A stretch of DNA of 64,000 nucleotides. Source: Ligula intestinalis (Eukaryota; Platyhelminthes; Cestoda; Diphyllobothriidea; Diphyllobothriidae). Each line of letters begins with the position of its first letter. Within the stretch, counting starts at the first letter, position 1. The stretch spans positions 9,111,913-9,175,912 of the forward strand of contig JAYGXS010000002.1 in assembly GCA_036362985.1 (NCBI GenBank), written 5' to 3'. Below the pieces are notes generated by a model, which saw nothing but the letters and a program-made list of their open reading frames with translations, had not been told where the DNA came from and ran no database searches. The translations under genes and the position numbers were made by a program. This document shows, piece after piece, positions 43,791 through 56,794 of the stretch.

Positions 43791-45170
43791 TGCGGTTTGC
43801 CTACATAAGGTGACAAAAACATGTAAGGAAGCCCAAGGCGAAGCCGGACTTCCACGCTAGTTGTTAATACTACTTATAACTGTCACCTTGCATTTCCTGC
43901 CACTCTTTCTATTGATGGTCTCTCGCAAGTGTTAAAATATCTAGAGAAAAACAAAACAATTGGATGATTTATTGGACTTCATCGTCTTCACCTTTTTTGC
44001 TTAAAAGCAATTACGCGCAGATGCAAAAGCTAGAGAAAAATCAATAAATATTTATGCATACTGATCACATATGCAATTATTAATAAAGTTGGAACCTTGC
44101 ACGTGATCAAAATCTCTGAGGAATAAACAAATGCTCTTTCTGCTATATTTGACTTCTTTTTTTCCACACAGTTAATGTGTTCAGTTTTGAAAAATCGATA
44201 AAAATGCATGCAAAGAGTCTAATTTTGTAGGTTACTAGAACTTTATCGTCGAAAAACAGGCACATCAATATTTGAAAATTACTTTGGGGTTAGACTGCAT
44301 TTTACTGAGAAATACAGTAGGTGACATATCTGAATAAAGTTTGGGGATTTGGGAATTTAACACAAACTTGAGGTCTTTTATAAAGTTCATTGGGTTGGCT
44401 TGAGGCGCAAAATGCTGTTTATTAGAATTTAATTCCATTTAGATCAGTACACGTGGCAAAAATAAAGGCGTAAATGGGCAAAATCCAACGTTTGTTAATA
44501 ACTAAGGATTTTTCTCTGCTATTAAGCGCTGCGGAGAAACGGTTCATAGTTGTGCGTGCTGAAGTATAAAAAAACATTCACAAATTATATTTGTTCACTA
44601 AAGAGAAAATTCTGTTTTGCGTCCATGAAATTGAGGTTAGCGTACTTACGAGATACAGGCCTAGGGTCGAGAAAAGGTTGATGAATCTTGTTAAAAAATG
44701 TTTGTTCTGCATATCGGTTACGGTTGGTGCTCTAAAGATAAGTAATAAACTTACAAGACGCAAAAACGTGTCTTACATCATCGGAATTAGTAGGCCTATT
44801 TGGCGTAAGATGGACTCCCTCGTAATCTCGTATGTTTTCTAATGAGCCTCGTAAACTAAGTCCATCCAAACGTTTTCAACATATAGACGAAAATCAATAG
44901 CTATAAAAACTTTAAAAAGAAGCGGCTAAGTATTATCCCGTTTAAGAATACTGGAAGATATTTCGGGTTACTCTGTTGTGCAATTAAAATCAAAGAACGG
45001 TGCCCTGAGGTGAAAGAACGTATTGAAAACTGCTCTGGCTTATGCAGAAACGTAAACCAGCAGTAGTGTACCCCATTTTGTCTTCAATTGATTTTTATAT
45101 AGTTAACGGCTATAATGACATTACCTGGCTTAATATGATGATGATACGAAAATAGGGGGTGTTATAAAAT
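43791..45170. other. No feature identified
   Basis: AT-rich. A frame at 44591-44842 (83 codons) vaguely recalls a PLE linker but lacks any diagnostic motif. Confidence 0.45.
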
Positions 45171-45175
45171 TGGGA

Positions 45176-45263
45176 AGAAGAAGATTTTATCTTTGAGACA
45201 AGACTTTTATCTGACTGACGTTTCGACCTTAGTCGTGAATTTTTCATCAGAGGCATAAGCAGC
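45176..45263 (-). mobile_element. PLE 3' terminus with hammerhead-like core, minus strand
   Basis: The reverse complement reads CCTCTGATGAAAAATTCACG, ACTAAGGTCGAAACGTCAGT, then AGATAAAAGTCTTGTCTC and ends ATCTTCTTCTTCCC. The CTGATGA and GAAACGTCAG boxes and the TCTTCTTC end match PLE-A termini. It faces away from the plus-strand copy at 45290-45366. Confidence 0.6.
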
Positions 45264-45289
45264 CCCGTTATTACTATTATGTTCTGCTG

Positions 45290-45366
45290 ATGTCTCTGAA
45301 GAATTCGCGATGGAGGTCGAAATGTCAGTTGAACAAGGTTTTGTCCCAGTGATCGAACTTTCTTCT
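45290..45366 (+). mobile_element. PLE 3' terminus with hammerhead-like core, plus strand
   Basis: TCTCTGAAGAATTCGCGATG, GAGGTCGAAATGTCAGTTGA, then TGTCCCAGTGATCGAACTTT and CTTCTCC match PLE-A ends at 57706 and 19378. With 45176-45263 it forms a divergent inverted pair about 30 bases apart, without coding sequence between. Confidence 0.65.
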
Positions 45367-45369
45367 CCT

Positions 45370-48190
45370 GGGACTTGCATGTTCGCTTGTATTGTTATTA
45401 GGAAAGCTGGTGATAAAATTTAAATTGCCTTTAAATCCGGAGCATTATTAGTACTCGGTTTTCTTATCCAAATAAACCTATCAACAAAATGCTATGGAAG
45501 GAAAATTAAAACCAGATTGCAGTTCTGTTTGGAAGCAGGTCTATAAATTATTCATCTAATCGAATTCATTGAGTCAGTTAAAGGAACTGAACAACACCAC
45601 CAGATATGCTGGCTAGAAGGCGGAATAGTCTTATGAAAATAAAAGGTAACTAGAAGAAACAATCGTAATATAACGCACTACATGGAGAAAACTACAAATA
45701 TAATTGGCACCTTAAAAGGTCATTTTTTTGCAGTTGATTAATCTGCTTATCAACTGTTTAGTATTTAATCTTCATTGGAATCCTTGAAAAGATAAGCATG
45801 ACGAACTAATTGGGAACGAGCAGAACTTAAGAGTGAAAACTAAGTACTTACCTAGCCATTGTGCGTCCCAAACTGTTCTTTTTTAGTTGATATAACGCAA
45901 GATGGGCACTAGTTATTGGAATTCAACCACATTTCAGCAATGATCAGACATAGTCATCTATGAAACTAGCGGATGAAACTTCGTCTAACGAGACGTCGCA
46001 TTGCAGATAAATGAGTTTTAATTAACAATTTGCCGATAAAAGTAATCGGAAAAGTTGAAAGACCGTTACTACAATTAATCACAGCCTCCAATGCAAATAA
46101 ATCGCTTTTGGAAATAAAACGTCTCTGTAGCCATTCTGTTACAGATACAATTCTCGATTGGCGGATTCTCACCTTATTCGGTTGCCTTCTTTGATTTTAT
46201 TTTTACTATGGCAACTGTCGGTGCCCCAGATATGTTTTCGATGGTCAGTAGCTTACAAACAAGTAAAGGCCCTACTGTGTGCAGAGTGCGATGATTCATA
46301 AATGGTGAGGACAATTTTATTATTACTAAAAGTAACATTGACCAATCAACGTTTGCTCTTATTATTTTGATCGACTTGCTGCAAATATTCGGCTTAATTG
46401 AAACTTAAGGAATCAGTATTGAAAGGGAATTTGTAAGTGAAAAACAAGAAATAACCTCACCATTCATGCAATTTTACCTCACGGACAGATAAGAAACACA
46501 CGATTTTTGGAAGCCTTACAGCCCATGCAGTGGTAAACAATTATTCAGCATAGTTTTCCTGTTGGAAAATGAAATCAAGGGTGATAAGAAACCGTATTTT
46601 GGTTGACCAAGTAACAAAGTTGATCATCGCAAAAATAGAGACCCCATAAGCACAGGTGTCAAAAAGTTTAACGGCTCGCAAAGCTTACCAGACATTCTCT
46701 TGAACAGCCTTTTTTGTATAAAGGAGCAATATAAATTCAGATGGCACGTAGTGGATTGACGTTGAATGCTACAAATAAAACAAAATTAGTTTATAAATAT
46801 CGGAACACATTTATAACCTGACAGATCAGTCAATACCTTCTCTTAGGAAAAGATTTTAAATCTCACATTTCAAATTTGCATGACGTATTTCATCGGGGAA
46901 AGGCTAAATTATTTGCCCCTTTACTACAACATATAAAACTTTTTCTGTAAATTCAAAAATATATATATCTTAAGTTTTGATATGCAGTGGAAATTGACGG
47001 AAATCTAGGATTTAATTGAGCAATTTCTTTCTGCATCTGTTGGCATCTACGAGGGTAAACATATCCTTAGCCACATTAGCAATGCAAGACCTGATGATGA
47101 CGTGCCACTCGATTTCAAGTAACCCCTTTCTTCTGCAAGGATGCGTTAGTATTTCATACTTCATTTCGCAGATTGTTTTTTACGTTTTATGAGCCAGCAA
47201 ACCTCATGCGATCCTCATAATATCAATATGCACACTTCTGACTTATTTGTGCTATTCTTGCTTGGATGCACAGCCTCACAGAATCGTCAACTTCGGGTAC
47301 TTGGTAATTTACTGCGCTGATCATAAAACAACCGCGATAGAAGATAAGACCACACGAGACAACTGACACTTAGACCTGTGCATCACACACATAAAAATTC
47401 ATGCTGGGTCTAAACCTGACTGCAGTCTCCCACTTTAAAATATACCCAGAAACAACTTTTTAGCTCTTACAGATTGCACTAGTTTAATAAAAATGTAAGC
47501 AATGCGCAAATATGTTCGCCATTTCGGTTACCTCACTATGTCTTTTTTATCATTTCATTCTGCTTGTCGCATTCCTTGATGGCTGTATTCGAATATATAT
47601 AAAGTTCATTTCATGAAGTCTTAAGTATGCTGCACTTTGAAAAGAGCAAATGCCCGCAAATGGATATGCTAAAGCGAAAATGAGATAAATTTCTTTCAGG
47701 GAGATCTGCCTGATCTTTTTTTCAAATGGTTAAAGTCTTTCCAATCTGTCAAGCGTTGAATTTCAAAGCTCGAGAAGATGCTCTTATAACGCAAAATGGT
47801 CTGTAATTTATAATTACTAAGGATTTCACGGTATGCGTTTTGCACTTCGAACGAAAACGGAATCAGTATGCTCCATTTTGCAAAAAAGATAGGTGAAGCA
47901 TAAAGAATTCGCTGATGTTTGTACTTTGGACTTTTACCTCCCCATTTTTTTACATTCCAGGAACTTTTGAAAAAAAACGTTAATGCAGTCAGACAATTTT
48001 TTGCTACAAATTATGGGAATTCCGGGATGGATACAGCGAAAGGAAATTGTACGCAGGAGAGGAAGACCAGCTCTCGAAACTTTTCCTGCTCAGATTTCTT
48101 ATCTGCTATTGGCTACCTGTTGGCAGCTGGCAAATATTGCGTGGTTAGCTCGCAGTGCCTGGGAGATTTCGGCCCAAGAATTTTCTTGAT
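45370..48190. other. AT-rich stretch, nothing identified
   Basis: No recognisable protein, repeat or RNA gene; short frames on both strands. May be intergenic or intronic. Confidence 0.5.
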
Positions 48191-48196
48191 TTAAGA

Positions 48197-48385
48197 GGCT
48201 TTACAGATTTGCTCAATTAAGTTGACCCAATTGTGAAAAAAACTCGCAGCATTCGCCGGGATTCGAACCCGCATAGGAGAGAAAGCCTTTACGCAGCCAA
48301 CGCTCTACCGATTTGAGCTACGACGCCACGCCTCAGGCCGTGAATTTAATCTCACTTGGATCGATTTCGTCCGCCCAACTTACTG
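48197..48385 (-). repeat. SINE2, tRNA-derived, minus strand
   Basis: The reverse complement has an upstream part (AATCGATCCAAGTGAGATTA), then a tRNA-like head: GGCGTCGTAGCTCAAATCGG with TAGAGCG (A box and a good D arm) and GCGGGTTCGAATCCCGGC (T arm and B box). The tail carries ACTCGCAG-type sequence, CACAATTGGGTCAACTTAAT and GCAAATCTGTAAAGCC. The anticodon arm is irregular, so it is a SINE. RNA polymerase III would transcribe such an element and LINE or PLE enzymes mobilise it. Confidence 0.75.
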
Positions 48386-48492
48386 TTCGTAGGGAATCGA
48401 CCATTACGGAACAGCAAGCTGACTGCCCAAGCAGGATTCCTTAGGCAATCATCTAGAATCAACCGGAATGGCTACCAGGCTGACTTAATTAG

Positions 48493-48598
48493 AAAGGGGT
48501 TTTACAGATTTGCTCAATTTAGTTGAACAAATTGTGAAAAAACTCGCAGCGTCAGTTAGAGTCGAACAGGCACAGAAGGAAAGTCCTTCACGCAGCCA
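48493..48598 (-). repeat. SINE2, truncated, minus strand
   Basis: Repeats the tail and 3' head of 48197 (TTTACAGATTTGCTCAATTT, AACTCGCAGCGTCAGTTAGA, GTCGAACAGGCACAGAAGGA, CACGCAGCC), then breaks where the plus-strand copy begins. The B box is worn (GTTAGAGTCGAAC). Confidence 0.7.
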
Positions 48599-48780
48599 AA
48601 TCGATCCAAGTGTGCTTAAACTCAGGGTGCAAGGCGTGGCATCGATAGCTCAAGTGGCAGAGCGTTGGCTGCGTAAAGGCCCTCCCTCCTGTGCGAGTTC
48701 AAATCCCGTGGAATTCCACGAGATTTTTCACAATTGGGTCAACTTAATACAGCAAATATTTTCATCATGTTTTGGTCTAA
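48599..48780 (+). repeat. SINE2, plus strand
   Basis: AATCGATCCAAGTGTGCTTA is followed by GGCATCGATAGCTCAAGTGG, CAGAGCGTTGGCTGCG, GAGTTCAAATCCCGTGG and TTTTTCACAATTGGGTCAAC. It is the inverted partner of 48197-48385, with a 210-base gap partly filled by the truncated copy. Its tail leads almost directly into the PLE-C frame at 48826. Confidence 0.75.
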
Positions 48781-48825
48781 GCCTACAGACCTGGAATATG
48801 CAAATCTTCCTCAAGTTAAAAAATT

Positions 48826-50121
48826 AATTTCTTGACTCAGCAGAACATAGGAATGCCGGTTACTGCACTGAAGGAATTATTGCTAAAATGCACCTTGAAT
48901 GTACAGTTCCTATTTGACAATAACCTGTACAGGCAATTGGACGGAGTAGCTATGGGCTCGCCCCTGGGTCCACTTCTAGCAAATATATTCATGGGCAAGC
49001 TAGAAGCTACGCAACTCAGCCACCAGATAAATAATCTAACGTACTATAAACGGTACGTAGACGACATATTTGCAGTTGCATCAGATCAAACCAACTTATC
49101 AACGCTAATGCATACAGTAAATCGGGCGCAAAAATCAATAAAATTTACCCTAGAAGAAGAACAATCTGGATCGCTTCCATTCCTTGATGTGCTACTGAGT
49201 AAAAGAGCCAATGGGAGCATTCAACGTAGGGTATATCGGAAGAAGACGTGGTCCGGGCAATAGGTCAATGTCGCTAGTTTCGTACCGTTGAACTTCAAAC
49301 GCAATTTAGTACGGTGTTTGACGCAAAGGGCGAAGAGGATTTGCTCGACTGATAGCATTGAGGAGGAGCTTAAGATAGTTGAAAACGTGTTTCGACAAAA
49401 TGGGTATTCTTGTCGATTTATCGCTAAAAACATGGCTGAAAGGCCGCCAAAGCCCTCAGTATTAACAGTGGAGAAGAAACGAATCTTCATCAGAGTCCCA
49501 TTTCAAGGGGACGGACCAAGCGAACTACTTAGGAGGCGCCTAAGTCAAGCCGTAGCAACTACCTCCCCAGCAGCCAACGCACATGTATTGTTCTCACCTA
49601 CTCCCATCCTATACGGAGAGATTAAGGATAAACTACCAGCCCAGACCACCTCAATGTGCATATATTCATTTACCTGTTCCTGTGGGGCAGGATATATTGG
49701 TCGCACGAGCCGGCGCTTGTCCAAAAGAGTAAGGGAACACATACCCGCATGGTTAGGCAAGGGTCAACTTAAAGGTGTAAACAGTTCAATCTTAGCGCAC
49801 CTGGTAGACTCGAACCATCGCGTGGATGCCAAAGAGGCCTTCCGAGTGATTTACAAGGTGCCTTCAAGCTACTCAAAACTCCTCGGACAGCGTATTTTGG
49901 CGACGTCAGAGGCGGCCGCAATCAGGCTACGCAGACCGCTGCTATGTGCCCAAAAGAATTTCGTCGCGGCGCCCCAGTTGCCATGGGCGAAACTAGGTAA
50001 CACGGCCACCCACAGCGGACCACAAGCCTCGGAAACGGGCCCCCGCAGAGACGACCAAGTCCCAAGTCCAGCCACGAACACCTTATCGGCAGTCCTGGAC
50101 GCCGGACCGTCTAGACATTGA
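48826..50121 (+). pseudogene. PLE-C reverse transcriptase-GIY-YIG protein, one stop
   Basis: The best-preserved element, one reading frame for about 430 codons. It begins inside the palm: NIGMPVTALKELLLKC, then QLDGVAMGSPLGPLLANIFM and YYKRYVDDIFAVA with an intact YVDD at about 49051-49062. The thumb reads IKFTLEEEQSGSLPFLDVLL and RRVYRKKTWSGQ. A TAG at 49261-49263 replaces the tyrosine expected in SGQY.N, kept in the copy at 63245. The frame resumes at VPLNFKRNLVRCLTQRAKR. The nuclease has SMCIYSFTCSCGAGYIGRTS (GYIG at 49690), RRLSKRVREHIPAW, SILAHLVDSNH and FRVIYK. Fingers and N-terminus are absent. Two lesions only: 5' truncation and the nonsense codon. Confidence 0.9.
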
Positions 50122-50290
50122 CACTTTGATCTCAACTCCCCCAACCTACCCCCCACCCCCCTTCCTCCCCCCTCCTCCCCACAGTGACAACGAGAACACT
50201 TTATCTGTCCACCAACCACCATCCTTTATTCATACCATATAAATGTAAAGGCCTGACGAGAATTTATCGAAAACAAACGTATGTTCGCCA
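50122..50290 (+). repeat. PLE-C 3' tail with C-rich tract
   Basis: After the stop comes a pyrimidine tract rich in C runs (about 50139-50181), then ATATAAATGTAAAGGCCTGA and CGAGAATTTATCGAAAAC. The last box also occurs at 5560-5585 and, inverted, at 60930-60970, and marks the family's 3' end. Confidence 0.7.
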
Positions 50291-53200
50291 ATTTATCTTC
50301 TGGAATTTTCAATGGGAATTTTCGCAAAGTATTCTTTATTAGCTAGTTATGTACCACAAAAACTCTTCATTTAGTCCAAAAGTGTTTAAGAGACATATCG
50401 TCGCTGATCATTTTGACTGAGCGTCAACGATGCCTTAGCATCAGACAGGTTTTATGTTACTAACAAGGATATATCATATCTAAACCCGAATGCATATTAG
50501 TTGCTATCAGATGCTTATTAACACAAAAAAACGTTTGCAGACTTTTTCGACTGGGAAAAAAGGGGTTAGGCATCAGCAGATGCAAGTTAGCAGGATAAAC
50601 AAGTGAGTGTTCATTTGTGTAATCATTTGTTTACAGGTGCAGTTTTTCCCTGTGTGAGTAGATAATGGACAAAAAACTGCAAAAAATATCCGAGAGCAGA
50701 TGTTCGCTGTTTGTTGCGTTAGTTTTGCGTGATTTTTGATGGTACTTTTGCATGACTAGCTTTCCGTTGAAACAAAATCTAAAGGGTATAGGGGATAGGG
50801 AGACGCAGTTTAGTGCTTAAGGAGTCATCCTATATGAAATTATAATCTTAAAAGCAAAATTTCGTACACGCAACCGATAGCGATAAAAGAAATGGCGGAG
50901 TTGAAACGTCGGCAACATATAAATTATCTATAACTTGCAAGGGCAGAGGCGAGCTTCACTTCCCAATTATATCACCCAATTTAATTTTAAAAAAGTCAAG
51001 TAAAGACTCATCACAAAAGGTTCCATTAAACCATCCATAAAAAAATATGCTAAGTTTCAAATGTGACCTGCATATTTATCGCAGACCTTATTTAATGGCA
51101 TTCATTTTATCCAATGGTAGCTGCTTTAGAAGTTAAAATAGCGTAAAGATTTTTCTGAATGCACTTTAGTTTGTACAGTCGATTTCAAACACTTACTGAG
51201 AATTTAAATACACTGTGAGCGACAGCAGGCTATACAAACTTATTAAGTTGAGCAAACGTTTTTGTATGCCAAGCTGATGATATGTTGAGTATTGCGTCTT
51301 CAGTTTATATCTAGTGCATCACCGCTAAGCTTGTGATCTGTTGAAAACATATACTCCGTTGATGTTTTAAGCTGCTTAACCTAGCAAAGTTTTGTCTGTC
51401 TAAGTAAAAGACTTATGGTGCAATACATAAGTGTTTAAATATAATAAACGCTTTATAGGCCCTTTATATTAGCAACGATTGATTAATTATATTCAACACT
51501 TTACTGAATTACATGGCATTTTTAGGCTCTTTATTACTTACGACGTTTGATTAACATTGTTTTTTCCGTGGACCTGTTTATGGACTAGTAAAATTGATTC
51601 TTTGTTTACCAGAAACTTTATACACTTGAGCGTTTCTACCCTTAAAAAGTTAGTTTAAACAGGCTAATATTAAAGTTTTTTAGCTAAAAGGAAAGAGAGT
51701 AATCCTGAAAAATGTTCACAGGCAGAATTCATTAAATATACATAATTTTAATATATATGAACATGTAGTTGATTCCTCAGTTATATCAGGCACGCCAGAA
51801 TGTCAATTTTTGTTAGCGTGATTTTTTAGTCGACAGGAACACAACACACCACAAAGTATTGCTTATGATACTGACATCATGAAGACGTTTCCATTGCCTT
51901 TTCCTCAGACGTATTCTATAAAAAATCTGAAAAAAGAATAGTTTATTCCCCGCTCTTAGGCATACACGCATTTTTAAAGTTTCGTTTTTAATATCGTATG
52001 GCAGTTTAGGTTAAATGTGCACAATTATAAGGTGCCTTAAGGCATTGAGCTAATTTTTTTCGAATATCATTAAATACATCTGCTGAGAGACTCGTTTTGT
52101 CAATTATGCAATACAGTTCACCTTCCGCAAAAATGTCATGAACACTGTAGAGTGTTCTTGCAAATAAAAAAATGCAGGTGAATTATCATTTAACGTTGGC
52201 TGGAACTAAAAATACTTTAAACAATAACATTACATTGCTTATTCTATTGGAGGATTTAGAGAAAAATTTAAACAGCATTTTATTTTGCGTATGTATTTTA
52301 AAAATATTCTGGATACATGAAAAAGTCAAAGAAGATTGTAAGTTACAAAAATAACAGTTATTTAAAGCGAATATAATCTCCTTGGACGGCCAAATAGGCT
52401 TTGAGTCAATTGCTGGCATTAAAAAGTTTGTATTGTGCTGCAGTCGTAAATGAGTACGACATTTCAGTAGAAATCACAGTTTGGAAAATCGATTATAGCT
52501 TCAAACTCTATGCTATTTTCCGTCTCATCACCATTCGTGCATTCTGCTACTGAAGTGTTACTCTTATTTTCAGTTCCAAACAGTAGATTTGAATTGTTGA
52601 GTCCTTTTTCAAATATTGTGAAATGTCTTCGTAATTGGCGCTCTTTTAATAAGTTACGGCACTTACAGTTAATGATGAAATTTTGTCCATTAAACTTTTG
52701 GTTGTCCCTTTTATAGGTCATCCCCGCATCAGTCGTTTCGAATTATTTTCATGAAATAATTTTAAAGGCGTAGTTGGCGCCTAATATATTTTGGGAAACA
52801 TCAATAAATTCAGGTCGCTGTGTAGTTGCTATAGCTGGCGTTTTATATCGGTAGTAGAGAAAGTGTAATTATAAAATAGTTGAGTATAAAACCTTCTAAC
52901 CTCCCAAAAGGATAGAATTTGGTAATGGTATAAATTAAACGGCAGCCTGATTATGTTTTTCTCCTAGGAAAGTTTAATTAAATTTTAATCGCAAAAAGAA
53001 TAAATATAAGCTGCATCACATAGGTGATGACCTTTGATAAAAATATTTTCAAAGCTTGGTTTAGGAGAATCATTCCGAGGCTTTTGATATAGCATGGGAC
53101 ATGATTATTTTACTTATAAATCCGATCGTGCTGAATTTGCCCTTTATGTTATTAAGTTAGATTTGCGAAACATTTTGCGGTTAACACACTCAGTGACGGA

Positions 53201-56200
53201 GAGACTAGTCAATTATTCAAAACGTCAGACACAAATCAACCTCTTCCGGTGAACATTCATTATCCTTACATACTCAGTGATCCCTAAAAGCAGGAAAAAA
53301 TAACTGAAATAGCAATAACTAGCCCCAAGGAAGTCTCAGTGTTTTTCAACTATTCCGATAGGAAGTACTTTTATGATCTCACATTCACAATGCTAGCTAC
53401 GTTGACATGAATGAAGAATGACTTCTAATTAACTGTTGAAAATGCTCGTATTTGTTAAACAAATGTTGTGCCACGTTACATAATTTCAGTCCGCAACATG
53501 ACTGTTGTTTAATATTTAGGTTACCTATTAAGATTCAAGCATGTAAAACTGTTAATACCTCAGGTTAAACAGTCTTGAAAAAGAAACACCTTTCCTGTTC
53601 CTTTTGCAAATAACGCAAACTCAGCTTCATAAAAACCGTAGATTTCTAAGCCCCAGCTGGGCTCAATTTTCCCGTTATCCATCATTCACATTCATTAAAT
53701 GATTTAGGTCATTGACTTAGCAAATGTAACATCATATTCAGGCTTGTATTTAAAGGAGCGATTTTATATAACCGTAATATTCATATTTTACTACGCCAAC
53801 TGCACTCTTGGCATATTATTAAATATGTTTTATTATGCCCTTAACAAAAACTAAAAAAGTACTCTGCAGGCAGTTATATATAGGAAACGCCAACCCTAAA
53901 GTTGCTGTTGTATTGAGTAAAATGTCCTTGCTCATAAGCCTGCGTGAATCGGAAACCTGTAATTAGTCCGCGCGTCTTCATGGCTTAAGTACTTTGATGG
54001 GTTTTTCAAAACACATTAATGAATTAGTTTTTCAATATTCTATCTCACGCATAGTTAAGAAATGTCTGTAATATTGGCTTCTTATTCCACTAGCTGTTCA
54101 ATACACTACATTAGGTATTTTTCTCAGGGTTGATTTGTAAAATCGGATTGTAAATTCAAAACAATTGAAAACTTCATTCTGGTGTGACTAGCGCTCAACA
54201 AATCTCAAAAAGGTTAAAATGTCATTTTTATTTTGTCTACTATTCAAATATTTACTTTGACCTTATCAGAAGCTCATTCACATCATTTGCTCCAGGTCTC
54301 TTCATTTCAATTCACGATGGGCGACCGCTATACAATGTGCCACTACCATTTTAATACGCTTGACAGACTAATGTTGATTAGAAATGCAAATTAGTTGCAT
54401 ATTAATCAGGCGGTAGGCAAGTCTTAATGTCAATATCGTTTGTGTTAAATACCGTTCACTAATCGTATACTGGTGGATAAACTGTGATCAGCTCGATAGG
54501 GTAAAAACAACATGCGGCTAAAAGTGTAGCCATTAGATAAAACCATTAAATTAGAACTGTTTTGAAGACTAAAGGTAGTGAATGGCAGATTAAAATTGCT
54601 AGAAAATGGTTTAGGAAATAAAGACATTTCATGTTGAGATTCCGTAGACAAAGCCCTGGTCACCGTTGTACGTTAGAAAGATGCGAAATAAATTTTCGCT
54701 CATTAAAAGCATAGCAAAAGCAATTAAATATTTCTTCATATTGCTATACAAATTTTTGAACGATTAAAAGATTGAATATTAAAATAATTTCCCTATGTTT
54801 ATAGAAAAACCAGTCAATTTCGTCAGATCTTCAATCAACATTACGGTATTATCAGTTTTTGGTGAAAATATCCTTTCCGTAGCATTTTTCAAGCCACTAA
54901 ATGTTGCAGTTTTCGAATGTATCAGATTTATCCTCATAGTATAATGCTAACAGCATTCATTTGTTATTTGTTTGCAGCGTGTTAAATTATTTTTATACTG
55001 CACATTATTTCACTTCAACGAAATGTTTTATTATTGCTTTAGACGCTTGCCAAGTTCATGGGAGAATGTATAAACCACAGCTGCGCAGTAGAACTGTGAG
55101 CAGGTGTTCTGCCTTTTAAGGCCTGCCAAAACGACAAGCGCAAGTTCTTTTTCGGCGTGTTAAAGGAAATTTCTGCGCAACCTTGTTTGCATGAAATATA
55201 TCCTACAGGGCACAGACAATTGCTGTCAGCTCACTCAGTCGTGTTTTTATTAACAAACATGACCTCCACAGATTATGGGTTTTTCATTTTCTAAGAAGTT
55301 TAATAACTAACTTTATGCAATATCGCATTTTTCCGGTAATTTCCATTCACTTTCATTTTACGCTCTTTACTTATCCCCGAATCAATGCAACATCTTAACA
55401 CAACAAGCGTGAAGTACAAAGTCAAAAATGTTTTAACCAATGCAGTCCAGCCCTGTTTAAGCCCAGCGTAAGCAGTGAAAAATCATCAAACCAGGAATAT
55501 AATTAACACTTTCAACAAATGGACAAAGAGACGTAACCAAACGCGTGGAACCGGAACGTATTCTTAAAATCAAAAGGGAGTCAGTTATTCCTCTATCTCG
55601 CATTGGACGGCCAAACACTAAGTTGAAAATGTCATATGTTTTTGTTGTGCAGACGAAGCAATCCCGCTTATTCTAGGCTCGTAGAAGGAACCTTATGTTT
55701 TTATGCGTTCTTTCTGTTGAGCTCCTTTGAAAAACTGTGAAGACCCGGGAAGGAAGGGTTTTTCTCGGATAAACCCGACATAAGCCGGTATTTTTGTGTG
55801 CAATATGTACATTTTCCGATAACTGAGAACAGAAAAACCATTAATAGCAGAGCACTCGCCAAACGGCTGCAATTTCAGGTATTTAACACAGTTCGGCTTA
55901 TTACGTATGCCCCGTACAGTTTTCCAAATTTACCGCATTCTACCATTATAGCGTACGCGAAAGTTACGGATTTCGATACGCTTGCCGTTTATTAAGTATT
56001 ATTACAGAGGCCCGTACAAGGCGTGTAAATGCGTTTATATAAAAACACTGTCATCTAAACAAGAAGCCTGTCTAAGTGAAATCTAAGAGAGTAATTGATT
56101 GAAAAGTTCCAAAGGGAAGAAAACTGCACTTCAGAGGTTGCTATCCATAAACAAGTCCTAAACCGAGTCAGCAGCAGAATTTAGTGCAAGGTGCTTCGCA

Positions 56201-56790
56201 GTGTTTCTGGCTGTTTTATGTGTCCAAAACATTTATATTTACTCTGAAGTTAATAAAATGGAGAGTTTGTAGTCGAAATTACTCAATTTATTGATGCTTT
56301 CGAACAAGCGGTCAGTGCTCTTAGTCTTGACATGAGTTGCAAATTATCCAAAAATATTTAGTTATTATAACAGGCCAGAAGTTTTGATATCAAATGCCGT
56401 TAAATATTTTTGACAAGCATTTAACTGGAAACGGCTATTAAAGTGAGCAAGTTGAAGTGGTAAGTGGGCCATATCGACAAAATCCAATAGTTGCTCAATC
56501 CTATGAAATTAAATTCAACGCATCAGAATGGACGCATAAAAGCCGGTTTGGTGTATTTGTTTTGAAAGAAGGTGTTTTCGTCCTTTTCTAGGTTTTCTGT
56601 ATCGTAAGATAAGCAGTCGCTTTAAAGCAACCGAAGGTAACCCATTGATTTCCACGAAGAAAATTTAATAAAGATAGGTTATTCCAACTAAAACTAACGG
56701 CTCCCTACTGAGTGTTCAGAGGAAATGACTACTGCGTAACGTTGTTAACCAATGCATTTGCAAATGAGATTGGCAACAAAATCGCATCCA
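50291..56790. other. Long AT-rich stretch, nothing identified
   Basis: 6.5 kb with no frame over about 90 codons, no shared repeat and no RNA gene that I can support. GAAACGTCGGCAACATATAA at 50905 recalls a PLE terminus but stands alone. Small exons of a host gene could be hidden here and would not be visible by eye. Confidence 0.5.
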
Positions 56791-56794
56791 CTCC

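Noticed and set aside
44591..44842. Possible PLE linker protein
   Set aside because: Only a vague basic-residue pattern; none of the diagnostic nuclease or RT motifs follows.
48250..48330. tRNA gene on the minus strand
   Set aside because: The D and T arms are good, but the anticodon arm does not fold into a proper seven-base loop and the unit is repeated with a common tail nearby, so it is a SINE head.
50895..50950. PLE terminus at GAAACGTCGGCAACATAT
   Set aside because: A single motif without the downstream terminal boxes or any coding remnant.
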